64,000 nucleotides of DNA, taken from NCBI GenBank assembly GCA_050084515.1, contig CM114271.1:28706001-28770000 (forward strand). Direction: 5' to 3'. Under the pieces are notes generated by a model. It had not been told where the DNA came from. It saw only the letters and a list, made by a program, of their open reading frames with translations, and did not search any database. The stretch's first letter is position 1; every line of letters starts with the position of its first letter. The DNA is from Blasia pusilla (taxonomy: Eukaryota; Marchantiophyta; Marchantiopsida; Blasiales). Shown here piece by piece: positions 1-10,029 of this stretch. Made by a program: the position numbers and the translations under genes.

Positions 1-440
1 TGTGTGATCAGGCGCTGATCGACCACCGCACAACTTCGCGAGATCATCCCGAGGTGGATGGATTAGCAGAGAGAGTTGTGCAGAAGGTGAAGAGGGGTTT
101 ACGCAAGTATGGCTTGTAGAGAGGTCACCTGGGAGATTGGGACCTCCAGTTGCCATGGTTGGCGATGGGATACAGATTCTGCAGGCAGGCATCCTTAGCG
201 TCTTTTTCATCGTACTTGCTACTTTATGTTCGAGAGCCAGATTTACCTGCGGCCATTCGTCAAGATGCTAGTGAGGTGTTGGACCTTGATGACCCTGATG
301 TATGGATGCAAGCATGTTCTCAGAATGCTGAGTTATTTCGGAGAGTGATGCCCATGGCGTTCGAGAACTTGGCGATTGCGCAACATCGGGATACGTTGAG
401 GTATGCGACTATTCGGGGTGGTGGTTATTGACCAACTAAA
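1..440 (+). pseudogene. Ty3/gypsy integrase C-terminal fragment
   Basis: A single frame from base 3 reads the end of a retroviral-type integrase core: the DHRTTSRDHPE stretch, then GLAERVV, which carries the catalytic Glu of the DDE triad, then VKRGLRKYGL. An in-frame TAG at 117-119 interrupts it. The same frame resumes after the stop and runs to a stop near 431, through a segment rich in LDLDDPDVW and MAFENLAIAQHRD. The same protein segment is found on the minus strand near 4,020-4,440 and 38,270-38,690, so this is one repeat family. The 5' part lies outside the window. The TAG could have come from CAG by one C-to-T change. The fragment ends where the inverted-repeat element at 457 begins. 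Confidence 0.8.
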
Positions 441-456
441 GATTTCATGAATTTGA

Positions 457-1112
457 AATGTGGTCCACTTGCTACTCTCTTCTAAAGATTTCATGAATTT
501 GAAAGCAAACAAAAATTTCAAATATGTCAAAAAGTTTTGAAGAGAGGAGGCGGATTTTGCCCTTTTTTTTGAAGAGAGACTCTCCTCTCTTCCTCTCTCC
601 TGCCAGAATACCAGCCCCCGCACCGAGCGCGCCATGTGTGCCCTAGGCGCCAACTTAGGGCCTGCAAAAATTGGTCAGCTGGACCAAAACTTTGCGGGCT
701 TCTAGCCCACACTCTGCCTGTAGTGCGGGCTCAAGGCTTGCACTAAGCCCGCATCGAGCCTCGTATTTCCTAGGCACGGGCTCGAGGCCCACAAGTTTTG
801 GACTCCATGTGGATAAGGTGCATGCAGGTAGGCACGGGCTTAAGGCCCACCATGAGCTTGCACCCAAAGCCCGCAAAAATTTGGTCCGATGGACCAACAT
901 TTGCTACGGCATATGTTGGTCAGGCCCTAAGTCTGCCCGGGGGCTGGTAATTTAGCAGGAGAGAGTAAGAGAGGAGAGGAAGAGAGGAGAGTCTCTGTTA
1001 AAAAAAGGGCACAATCCGCCTCCTCTCTTCAAAACTTTTTGACATTTTTGAAATTTTTGTTTGCTTTCAAATTGATGAAATCTTTAGAAGAGAGTAGCAA
1101 GTGGACCACATT
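457..1112. mobile_element. Terminal-inverted-repeat element (non-autonomous)
   Basis: The first roughly 150 bases (GTGGTCCACTTGCTACTCTC onward) reappear as reverse complement at the other end (GAGAGTAGCAAGTGGACCAC near 1,109). Both arms contain the same purine/pyrimidine-rich block that ends in CTCTCCTGCC or its complement. There is no coding capacity. The centre holds a G+C-rich stretch repeating GGGCTTG/GCCCAC-like words. The same pyrimidine-rich block occurs at 62,500-62,580 and, more loosely, at 15,270-15,310, next to the MULE-like transposon copies. It may be a deletion derivative of that family. No clear target-site duplication was seen. Confidence 0.65.
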
Positions 1113-1690
1113 CGGGCCTAAAGTAACCTTCTTTTTCCAGGCTGGGAAAAACAAGTAGACATCATAAGACCACTACAAACATTCTTCCATCACTCTCCAT
1201 GTGAACCCAATTTTCTTCACATTGCGTGTCTAAGCCAGCTCTATAGTAAGTCGGGCTGAGGGGTATTATTGTTGGAGGACCGTCGGCATATAATATGACC
1301 AGAAGTAGCAATTTCATCTCAATGAAAGGTTCAAATAAAGACTCTAACTATGGTCTCAATAGACTCCTGTGCCCTTTAAGGTTTAACTTCTCTGAAGATG
1401 TGGTTGACATTATGGATTGTTGACTCTTCTTGCAAAAGGCATTAAATATCCCATCCGATCAATACTCATCCATGAGGGGGTTTTCCACAACAAAACAAAT
1501 CACTCATCACTGATGGTAGCCGAAGACTTTCATGACAACATTGGATGATATTGGCTCATGAATGGATGCATAAATTATACCATGGAGTGCTATGCATTTG
1601 ACAACTTGGTTTCACCATTCTCTCAGCCACTGAGAAATATATGCATCAAGAAGAAAATGTGATGAGATTGAGAGGATAATCGCGTCAAAA
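1113..1690. other. Intergenic, nothing recognised
   Basis: No long reading frame, no recognisable protein and no palindromic repeat is visible here. It is A+T-rich sequence between the inverted-repeat element and the first palindrome cluster. Confidence 0.5.
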
Positions 1691-1759
1691 GGTTGATAGC
1701 TGTCAGGAGGAAAGAGGAACTGATGCACCCATGTCCCTTCATTCATACCCTAAATGTCA

Positions 1760-2162
1760 GAATCCGACAGGTTGCACCCCTTCCAACCCGTCGAAATCCG
1801 ATGGGTTGCACCCCTTGCAAGCAAACACACCACAACAAAAGAAGGATCTTGAGAAGTGATTCCATTCCATCCTGCAACCCATGAGAATCCGACTGGTTGG
1901 GAATTTGACATGAGAATCCGACAGGTAGTAGGAATCCAACACGTCTATGAAATACCGTGTTAGAGAAGAATGGTGTGACGATAATGGGGGAACGAGGCAA
2001 AAGTGAAGAAGCCTGCCAAAATACGAGAGCCTGAAAAGTTGGACTAACAAGAAAAGAGTGGAATCACTCAAGTAGCCAACCTGTCGGAATCTGACAAGTT
2101 GCCTGCAAGGGGTTTAAATTATTGTGACAAGATGCAACCCGTCGGAATCTGACGGGTTGCAA
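1760..2162. repeat. Palindromic micro-repeat cluster 1
   Basis: At least four copies of the 27-bp palindrome (left arm GCAACCCGTCGGA, one-base centre, right arm TCCGACGGGTTGC) start near 1,783, 1,873, 2,079 and 2,135. A half copy lies at about 1,762. The copy at 2,135-2,161 is nearly perfect. The spacers between copies are unrelated to one another. Confidence 0.85.
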
Positions 2163-2244
2163 AATAAACAGCCTCGAGTAGATAGACCAACGCAATCGAC
2201 AAGAACGAAAAACAATTCAGCAAAAGTTTACAAAAACCATCATG

Positions 2245-2292
2245 GTTCAAAACCTTCGTGTCCTTTATTACATCCGAGGGAAGCTCACAAAT
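2245..2292 (-). repeat. Short gypsy-like sliver
   Basis: About 35 bases here, including TTACATCCGAGGGAAGCTC, resemble the minus-strand gypsy sequence at 4,885-4,920. The sliver sits exactly where the methyltransferase exon on the minus strand loses its 3' end. Confidence 0.45.
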
Positions 2293-2302
2293 TGCCATTG
2301 TG

Positions 2303-3560
2303 TCAGGCGCCTCTAATACTCGCCCCTGATAGGCCCACTAAGTCAAAGACCAAGTCACCCGGCCTGGAATAGAGCTCGATGAGCGTTTGCATCAAGGCAG
2401 GTGACTTTTCCCTTCCTCCAAGTAAGGGGTTCACGTCTTGCATGTAAATTCCCAAGGGGGACTTGTAGAGACTATCTAAGTTGTACCCATCGGAGCATGT
2501 ATCCACTGGATCCGGGATACGAAACACCTGGAAGTTGTGCTTGGGCCTTACAAAGTAGTGGACAAATGAGTGGTCCATGTGTAAACAAGGAGGTAAAAAA
2601 TAACGTCAGCAAAAAGAAAAAGCTAATAGACTGCTGGTCTACTCTCCATAAACTGAAACAATGTGCAAACCGTCAGGATCCGACGGGTTGCTTTTCAACC
2701 CGTCGTACTAGTCCATAGTAATTACCAACTTGTCCGAACTTGGCCTATAGGCCTGACAGAACAGCGACCAGTCGGAGTCCGACGGGTTGTCTTACAACTC
2801 TAAGACCCTTTTTTGGCCATGAGCAATCCTTCGAAAGCCGATAGGTTACTCATCTTGCTAGACAGAAGCTCCACTGTTTAGAGTGCGATGGTTGGCTTAC
2901 AACTAAATACAATTGTTAAGAGTTGAGAAGTTCCTAATATAAGAGCAACCCGTCGCTTTTAGACGGGTTGTATCACTCCAAAAACATGGGGAAAAGCAGT
3001 GCTATTTGCAACCCGTAGGGTTGCAGTCAATGGGGACTTGTTGGTGAATTTGCAACCCGTCATTTTCAGACGGATTGCAACACCACAGACACAAGCTATT
3101 GGGATTCGACGGGTGGCATGCATATATGGAACCCGTCGGAGCCCGATGGGTTGAATTTTTGTTAAACTCAATTCGTTGAATAAGAGAACTTACCCGGACT
3201 TGACTTGTCGCCGATCGAAGTGGATACTCATTTTTTATTACCCATGATTGCGTCGTCCTCCACTTCAACGACCTCTTCACGCATTGAAGGTTGAAGAGCT
3301 TGTCTTTGCTCCCTCTAGTGAGGACCAAGAAACAACCCCTGTCACTCTGATACGTGTCAGCAAAAGAAAACCACAGTGCGATTTGGTCGTATGAAAGCGA
3401 GACATTACAGTCTCGGACAGTATCAGACGGATTGTTGTCCCACAAGCAAAACCCAGAAGGCAAATCCGCAATGAGGAGGTCCACCGCCACTTCCTCAACC
3501 ACCCCATGCACCGTCTAGCTCGAGATAGCCATCTATCCCTACCTACCATGATATACATCT
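2303..3560 (-). pseudogene. ParB-methyltransferase family, partial copy 2
   Basis: This is a paralogue of the last part of the gene at 5,019-9,754. The first exon seen (about 3,560 to 3,196) contains a degenerate catalytic motif IV (DLLIADLPSG), then LSYDQIALWFSFAD and SLKWRTTQSW. It ends at a strong donor, CGG followed by GTAAGT. The intron (about 3,195 to 2,580) holds palindromic repeats homologous to those in the corresponding intron of copy 1. The next exon starts with FVRPKHNFQVFRI and runs through GREKSPALMQTLIEL to the motif I region PGDLVFDLVGLSGAS, then stops. The segment that follows in copy 1 (RGKNILCLEGRQELFD) is missing. Everything upstream of motif IV is also absent, so the copy is a non-functional fragment. 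Confidence 0.7.
2665..3160. repeat. Palindromic micro-repeat cluster 2 (intronic)
   Basis: Copies start near 2,669, 2,770, 2,828, 2,946, 3,009, 3,052 and 3,130. Several keep the outer arms GCAACCCGTC and GACGGGTTGC around a changed centre such as GCTTTTA or ATTTTCA. The copy at 3,009 is collapsed to a 17-base palindrome. The cluster lies inside the intron of methyltransferase copy 2. Confidence 0.85.
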
Positions 3561-3639
3561 CTTGGACGCTAAGAGCAAGAAGGCCGAGTGCTCATGTGGC
3601 CCCATTGTTAGTGGCCTTCTTGTCATCCATGTCACGGAC

Positions 3640-5010
3640 ACAAGTCAAAATGTAGAACTACCTACTCTATGATCATCTGGGATACATCCATCGTCCCTGA
3701 GGAACCCTAGTGAGTGGTGGCGTCAAACATGCCATATGCCATCCTCTTGAACACCTATCATAGACTACCATAGTGGCTGCACCACGGGCGGAACCACACA
3801 ACATACACCGCAAGCCTGCAGAAACTATTGCTAAGCTCGGATTAATTATACTGTCAATGTTTGGAAGATGACATGGCGCAGAGTTACGCACATGGTCCTT
3901 CCAAACCATACCATCGCGTCCCTCCAATAAGAGAACACTGGATGGCAAAACCTCACGCACTCTCAAGATGGTGCGCCTTGCAGTCACATCCAACATCGTG
4001 GATGCCGTCTACTATAAGTAGACATAGTCTCCTTGATGAAACCTCCGGATATTAGGTTGATAACAACCTCCTCGAATAGTCGCATACCTCAATATATCCC
4101 GATGTTGCGCAATCGCCAAGTTCTCAAATGCCATGGAGATCACTATCCAAAAGAACTCAATCCTCAGAGAACATGCTCGCATCCATACATCAGGGTCATC
4201 AAGGTTCAACACCTCACCAACATCTGGACGAATGGTGGCTGGTAAATCTGGCTCTCGACCATAAAGCAACAAGAACGGTGAGAAAGACGCTAAGGATGCC
4301 TCCATGCTAAATCTGTATCCCATCTCCAACCATGGAAACTAAAGGTCCCAATCCCCTATGTGACCCCTCTACAAGCCATACTTGTGTAGTCATCTCTTCA
4401 TTGTCTGCACAACCCGCTCCGCTAGTCCATCCGCCTCAAGATGATCTCGCGAAGTAGTGCGGCGGTCGATCAGTGCCTGATCACACAAGGCTTAAAACTC
4501 CCCGCGGAACTCTATACCTTGGTATGTCAACAACTTAGCTGGTACGCCATAATGACTCAACACTTGATCTAGGGAGGCATACACTACTCCCTCACGTGCT
4601 TTGTCAAGCAATGCAACCAACTCTATCCACTTCGAGAAGTGCTCGACCATGACCAATACATAACAACTATGGCGCTCCGTCAAAAGAAAAGGTCCTGCAA
4701 AATCCAAACTCCATCTACAATCTAAACCCATGATCCGAAGTGGATGCAACTGTGGAGTCGGAGCATTGAACGATGCTCAGACTTGATCACACACCATGCA
4801 TGTGGCAACAAATTGCTGAACGTCAGTCTGCATGCCTCGCCCTCAATATTGAATCTTGAGAACTCCATCATCGTTCGAAAAAATCTTGTCCTTAATTACA
4901 TCCGAAGGAAACTCGGAACTGTACATTTGATCTATTCTATGAATTCTTTTGCCTCGTCATCAAATAAATCCCTACTCCAAAATGCTGCACTCGAGCTAGG
5001 TCTTTGAGTT
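3640..5010 (-). pseudogene. Ty3/gypsy fragment: integrase plus C-terminal PHD finger
   Basis: On the minus strand, 4,860-4,750 reads part of the integrase zinc-binding region, and 4,749-4,492 reads the catalytic core (SLDFAGP with the first Asp, VMVEHFSKWIEL, EFRGEF). The second catalytic Asp is changed to Tyr in LTYQGIEF. The core is followed by the segment with LNLDDPDVW and AFENLAIAQHRD (about 4,329-4,012). The last reading frame (3,996-3,673) ends in a PHD-finger pattern: CMLC, then YDRC, WHMAC, LTPPL, and GRWMYPR. Two zinc ligands expected as Cys appear as Tyr. The 5' half of the element (Gag to RNase H) is absent, and the fragment abuts the end of the methyltransferase gene at 5,019. 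The copy at 38.2 kb lacks the PHD part. Confidence 0.75.
3673..3815 (-). other. PHD finger region of gypsy polyprotein
   Basis: The order CxxC, DRC, HxxC, TPPL, GRW, P matches the PHD consensus, in which a Cys lies before DRC and two more follow W. Here both of those testable positions read Tyr, each explained by a single G-to-A change on the coding strand. PHD fingers usually read histone H3 tails. A role in choosing chromatin targets for integration is inference. Confidence 0.65.
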
Positions 5011-5018
5011 CTTTGAAC

Positions 5019-5531
5019 TCACTTGTCATCGTCCGAGAGCTCTTCCAGAATTACTATCGGCCTTGCCCTGCCAATTTTTGGAATCGTGGGAAGTGACGAT
5101 GGTGTCACTACCAATGGTGGGCTTGGAACCGGAGCTCTCGGCTTCGGAGGAGAGTTGTACGCCCCAACTAGCGTGTCGTAATCTGCCTTTGCCTCTTTGC
5201 AAAGGTCAAACAGTTCTTGCCTTCCCTCAAGGCAGAGAATGTTCTTGCCCCTCTGCCAGGCGCCTCTGATACTCGCCCCTGAAAGTCCCACTAAGTCGAA
5301 CACCAAGTCACCCGGCCTTGAGCAGAGCTTGATGAGCGTTTGCAACAACGCTAGCGACTTTTCCCTTCCTCCAAGTAAGGGGGTACCATTTTGCATGTAA
5401 ATTCCATGGGGGGAATTGTTTAAACTATCTAAGCTGTACCCATCAGAGCATGGATCCACAGGATCCTGGATCTTAAACACCTGGAAGTTGTGCTGGGGCC
5501 GAACAAAGCAGTAAACATAGGAGTGGTCCAT
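5019..5531 (-). other. Methyltransferase C-terminal exon (motifs X, I-III)
   Basis: An intact 170-codon frame ends in a proline-rich, then acidic tail (EELSDDDK). The segment EKSLALLQTLIKLCSRPGD followed by LVFDLVGLSGAS is the SAM-binding pocket of DNA methylases of the DNA_methylase family (PF01555), where the usual motif is DPFxGSG. RGKNILCLEGRQELFD fits the strand after it. The true splice acceptor may lie inside the frame at one of two CAG sites (before HNFQ or before VFKI). Confidence 0.7.
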
Positions 5532-5693
5532 GTGTAAAGAAACAGGTTGGAAAAAATGTCAGCAACAAGAAAGAGCTAATTTCAGTATGCAACAACAAGA
5601 AAGGTATACTATCATAATGGTGACATAATGTGCAACTCGTTCCCAAAGAACTTCGCTTAACCCCAAAGAACTTAGTTATAGTCCTAACATTGG

Positions 5694-6025
5694 AGCAACC
5701 TGTCGGAGTCCGACGGGTTGTTTTACAAGTGTTAGTGATTTTTTTTGCCATGAGCAACCCGTTGGAAGGCGACATGTTGCTGGCTTAGAGCATCCCATGG
5801 TTGGCTAAGAGCAACCCGTCACATTCAGACAGGTTGCATCATTCCAGAAACACAAGGAAAAGCATAAGCACTTGCAACCCGTCGAGTTCCGATGGGTTGT
5901 ATTCATCTAATGGAGACTTGCGGTAAATTTGCAACCCGTCGCTTTCAGACGGATTGCACCACCGAAGTCTCTAGCTCAGACAATCTGACGGATTGCATGC
6001 AAAGATGCAACCCGTCGGAGCAAGA
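5694..6025. repeat. Palindromic micro-repeat cluster 3 (intronic, quasi-periodic)
   Basis: Copies start at 5,695, 5,754, 5,811, 5,874, 5,931 and 6,007, a spacing of 57-76 bp. Three keep the GCAACCCGTC and GACRGRTTGC arms with different seven-base centres. The cluster lies within the last intron of the ParB-methyltransferase gene and is homologous to cluster 2. Confidence 0.85.
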
Positions 6026-7854
6026 TAATTTGGATATGGATTTAGAGCCCTTACCCGGATTTGACTCGTCGCGGATCGGAGTGGGTACTCGTTCTTGATG
6101 ATCCACGATTGCGCCGTCCTCCACTTCAACGACTTCTTGACGCACTGCAGGTTGAAGAGCTTGTCCTCGCTCCTTCCAGTTAAGACCAAGAAATAGCCCT
6201 TGTCACTGGGATAAGCGTCTGCAAAGGAAAACAGGAGCGCGATCTGGTCATAAGAAAGAGGGACATTCAAGTCTGGGACACCATAGGACGGATTCTCGTC
6301 CCAAAAGCGCAACCGTGAGGAAAAATCAGCGACAAGGAGATCCACCGCCACTTCCTCAACTTCCCTATGGACCGTCCAAGGAGCATGCCCATGTCGTTGA
6401 AGCTTCCAGCGTTGTCAATTTGTCGATGGCGGGTGTCGACGCTTAGGAACTGAAACTTTGCAGCTCATCCAGAAGATTCGTGCAGTGAATGATGGCGCTT
6501 GTTCGGGTCATTGTTTCTCTATGTCTTCCCAAGGATGATGGAGTGTATTCCACATACACTCGAGGGCTTGCTCCTCCGCATCTCCTTCGAAAAAGTCTTC
6601 AGGCTGCACCAAATTGGGGATGTCGTCCTTACCTGGAGCCACAGCATCATAGAGCAGGCGTAGATTTTTCTCGGTTATGTCCTCAGGGTCGTTGAAGTCC
6701 AGCCAGATGGGACAATTCTCCATCTCCCAGTCGGACATGCTTTGAGCCATCTCCATGTCGTACATGGAAAATGTCTCTCCATCAGGCGGAGAAGCCCACA
6801 ATTTGCAGGCGGCCGGTATTTTTTGCCACGTACCTGCATTCTTACAATGGACAAGGTACCTGAACACCATGCGTTGGGCAATTCTTAGTCTAGATGTATC
6901 GGCCGCCTGCTCCTAAAGATCTCGCTTTTTCTTTGCAAAATCCCTTTTCTTCACCTCTATTTCTTCATCAAGGTCCGCCTGAGGGAGGATGTGATCCTTG
7001 AACATCGTCCAGAAGCCTGGGTTTTTTATGGGCTCGTCCCAGATGTCATCCTGCCAAAATTTAAAATCTTCAGCACTCTCCAGGTTTTCTTCCTCCGGAA
7101 CAGGCTCTATTTTTTTCAGCTCCGCTTGAAGATCCACAAGCATGGACTTCCCGAGAAGCTGCAACGCGTCCCAAAATGACCATTCACGGAGCCAGTGGGA
7201 GATCACTGGATCAGAGACACCCGGAGGATGGTGTGCCGCCCTCTTTTGGGCCTCTGTGCCCTCGAGATTGATTTTCATCAATCGGATTCTCCTAAATTCC
7301 AAAATTCCAGACAAGGCAAATCGATGGACGCGGTCGAGAGACACTTTCTCCCCAATCCGACCATGCAGATCTTCATCCCTCTTCCGCTCGCGCTTGATTA
7401 TCGCCTTCAGCTCCTTGTAGAAATTGGGGCCAAGTTTTGGGTCGAGAATGGTGATGTAGTGTTGCATCTTTCTTGGAGTGTACTTCGTAGCTGTAGATAC
7501 TGCAACTTGGATGAACTTAGTACGCTCAGACAGAGACACTTTCTCCCTCCGCTCTAGCTCCAATGAAGCGCTCTTCTTGGCGGCCTGTATCTTCGACCAG
7601 CAAAGGATTGTCACGGCTGCATCTTGGGAAATAAATGTATTTGCCCAAGTCTTTTTTTTTTATTTGAGCCCCCTCCGCCAGCATCTCATTTACAAGGGCG
7701 TCGCCCAAGAACCCCTTGTACTCTATCGGGTGCGTCGTTACCACTTTCTTCACCCGATCGTAATCCTGGATCCAGTGGTGGGTGACATTCCCCTCGGATA
7801 CAATCCTGCACATCCAAACTCAATATAAGAAATTTTGCAAGCTACATGGGTTCC

Positions 7855-8500
7855 TGCAACCCGTCAGACTCTGACATGTCGTCACAACTCATGGTCGGAA
7901 TGGTAGCTACGAGCTAAATTTTGCAACGCATTGGAGTCCGACGGATTGCATTCAGATTTGTGATTGCCTGGTTTCAACCCGTCAGACTCTAACGGGTTGT
8001 AAGAGAATTTGTATTTAGAGAGGTCTCCGCGAGAAAAGTGAACATATCAACCCGTCGGAGTCCGACAAGTTGCACAATTTCAAGTAAAGCTGCAATTTGA
8101 CGCCAAAAATCAAGCTCCCCTACTCCGATCACCTTCCCGTGCCGACGAATGCAACCCGTCAGAGTCTGACGAGTTGCTTTCGACCAAAAACATCCTAAAA
8201 AAAGTGGCCAGTCGAGCAACTCGTCGGACTCCGACGAGTTGCTTTCGGCCAAAAACATCCTAAAAATAGCGGCCAGTCTAGCAACTCGTCGGACTCCGAC
8301 GAGTTGCTTTTGGCCAAAAACATCCTAAAAACAGCTGTCAGTCAAGCAAATTGTCGGACTCTGAGAAGTTGCTTTCGGCCAAAAATATCCTAAAAACAAC
8401 GGCCAGTCAAGCAACTGGTCGGACTTTGACGAGTTGCTTTAAGGCACCCGATGTTTTGTTACCACTAGTTAAACAACTCGTCGGAGTCCGACGGTTTGCA
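7855..8500. repeat. Palindrome array with exact 65-bp period
   Basis: Five units start at 8,151, 8,216, 8,281, 8,346 and 8,411. Each is a 27-bp palindrome followed by a conserved 38-bp spacer beginning TTTCGGCCAAAAA and ending AGTC plus two to three bases. Looser copies precede it at 7,857, 7,922, 7,976 and 8,048, and one follows at 8,472. The array lies wholly inside the intron from 8,530 to 7,806 of the ParB-methyltransferase gene. Confidence 0.9.
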
Positions 8501-10029
8501 ACAATCAAAATAAAGGAAGAGGAAACTTACGTGTTCATGGCATGCATGGCCATCTCCACCGTGGCCATGTGATGAGGGTATGGATGTAGCACGACTGCCT
8601 TCACGCGGAAATGCGCCTCCAATGAGTTTTGGCGCTCCTCTGCAAACTGGGTCCACGCCATGAACCTGTGGTTTCCATCCCAGATGAAGAAATACAGGTT
8701 CCGCATCCAACTAAATTCCGTCCCCTCAATCGCCCTTCTGAATTCCTGATCTCTCATCCTCCAGAATGTGTCGAGCGCTTCCAAGTCCTCCTCCGTCACC
8801 AACGCTTGGGTTCCATGTTCATTGTAAGGCTGAACATAGAACGGAGGAAAGCTGTCAACATAGGATGTTGTCGCTGCCGATTGTTTCAGCTTTGCAATAT
8901 CCTCGTTAGACTGAATTTCGCGGTCGTACTCCATTGTCCGCAATCCGCAAAGTGGAATTCTTGGGGCGTTCTGGCCGTCCATCAGTGCCATCTGCTTTAC
9001 CACCTGTCACAACGGGGACAAGGTCAATAAACTTCACTAAATTGCCAATGAATTGCAACATGGGCCTTCACATAACTCAAAGAACAAAGATTGTATCTTA
9101 CTTGCTCGAAGATTGGGTCGGTGTCTTGGCCCGCCAACTTCTCTAGGAGAGCAGCTGGAAAGTCCACTGGAAACTCGTCGATCCGATAGAGGTCTATTTC
9201 TTCCACCAGGCTAAGAGACGAGGAAGATTGCTCTCCTTCTTCTTAAGAGATGTCCACCATCTCCACGCTGGCGGTCCTCATGACCTGATCGTCCATCACT
9301 TAAACTTCGTACGTTTCCTCAGCCGATTTTATATTGATTGTGTCCCCACTTTTCATCGGAGATATTTCCTACATCTCAATACTTTTGGTTGGACGGGCTG
9401 GGCTTTCTTCAATGGCAATCACTTTTTCCCTTCGAGCTTTTTCCAATTCTGCTCTTCTCACCGACGCGTCCATACGTTTCTTTTCACGCTTCTCCTTGGT
9501 AATCCTTTTCTTCAAGGTCGCGATGCCTCAGCCTTTGCATTCTGTTTTTCAAGCGCCTCCTTAACACGTTTTGCAAGAAGCTCTTGCCTGTGCATCTCCA
9601 CTTCCCTTTTGCGCTCCTCGATCTCTTGCTGCCTTATCTCATTGGCCGAACGAGGCCCTAGAGATGGTGACGCAGGAAACCTAGACTTGGGAGTGAAGTT
9701 CCTAGCCTTGCTTGCTTGAGTTTTTTTCCTTGTCATTGTTCCCGAAAATGCCACCTCCTCGACAACGAAATTACTTTCTATGCACGATGAGTCGCTCAGA
9801 TGAGTCTCCTCGATGAGTCACCTTGATGAGACGCCGTGTAAAGCGCCCCTTGGTATCTGGTCCGCTGCTGCGTTGAAGAGCAATCGAGATCACGAAACAA
9901 AAAACCTAAAATGAGCAAACCCTAGCCTATTTATACTTTTCGAGCCGTTGGGCTGACCGTTGGGTTGCACCATTGTTCCGACGGTGACGTGTCGGCCATT
10001 ATGGAGGTGTGGACGTGAAAACCACCAAC

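Larger units (their letters stand above)
5019..9754 (-). pseudogene. ParB-like domain / amino-DNA-methyltransferase gene, multi-exon, decayed
   Basis: The proposed exons, in transcription order, are 9,754-9,102, 9,003-8,531, 7,805-6,055 and about 5,531-5,019. Donors are GTAAGA, GTAAGT and GTAAGG. Two acceptors (before 9,003 and 7,805) end in CAG and join in phase. The last acceptor is unresolved. The N-terminus is charged and coiled-coil-like (EIEERKREVEMHRQ). Exon 2 has WDGNHRFMAW, like the GxHR core of ParB/sulfiredoxin folds. The end of exon 3 holds motif IV, degenerate here (DLLVADFSSR), then LSYDQIALLFSFAD. Exon 4 holds EKSLALLQTLIKL, PGDLVFDLVGLSGAS and RGKNILCLEG, the motif X-I-II order of beta-class N6-adenine/N4-cytosine methyltransferases. 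The length is about 1,100 residues. Damage: three stops and a frameshift in exon 1, a homopolymer frameshift near 7,655, and three in-frame stops in exon 3. Palindromes fill introns 2 and 3. Confidence 0.65.

Noticed and set aside
8151-8475. CRISPR-like look: palindromic repeats with regular spacing
   Set aside because: The spacers are conserved from unit to unit, the period is exact because whole units were duplicated, and the setting is a eukaryotic intron. It is a tandem repeat, not a CRISPR array.
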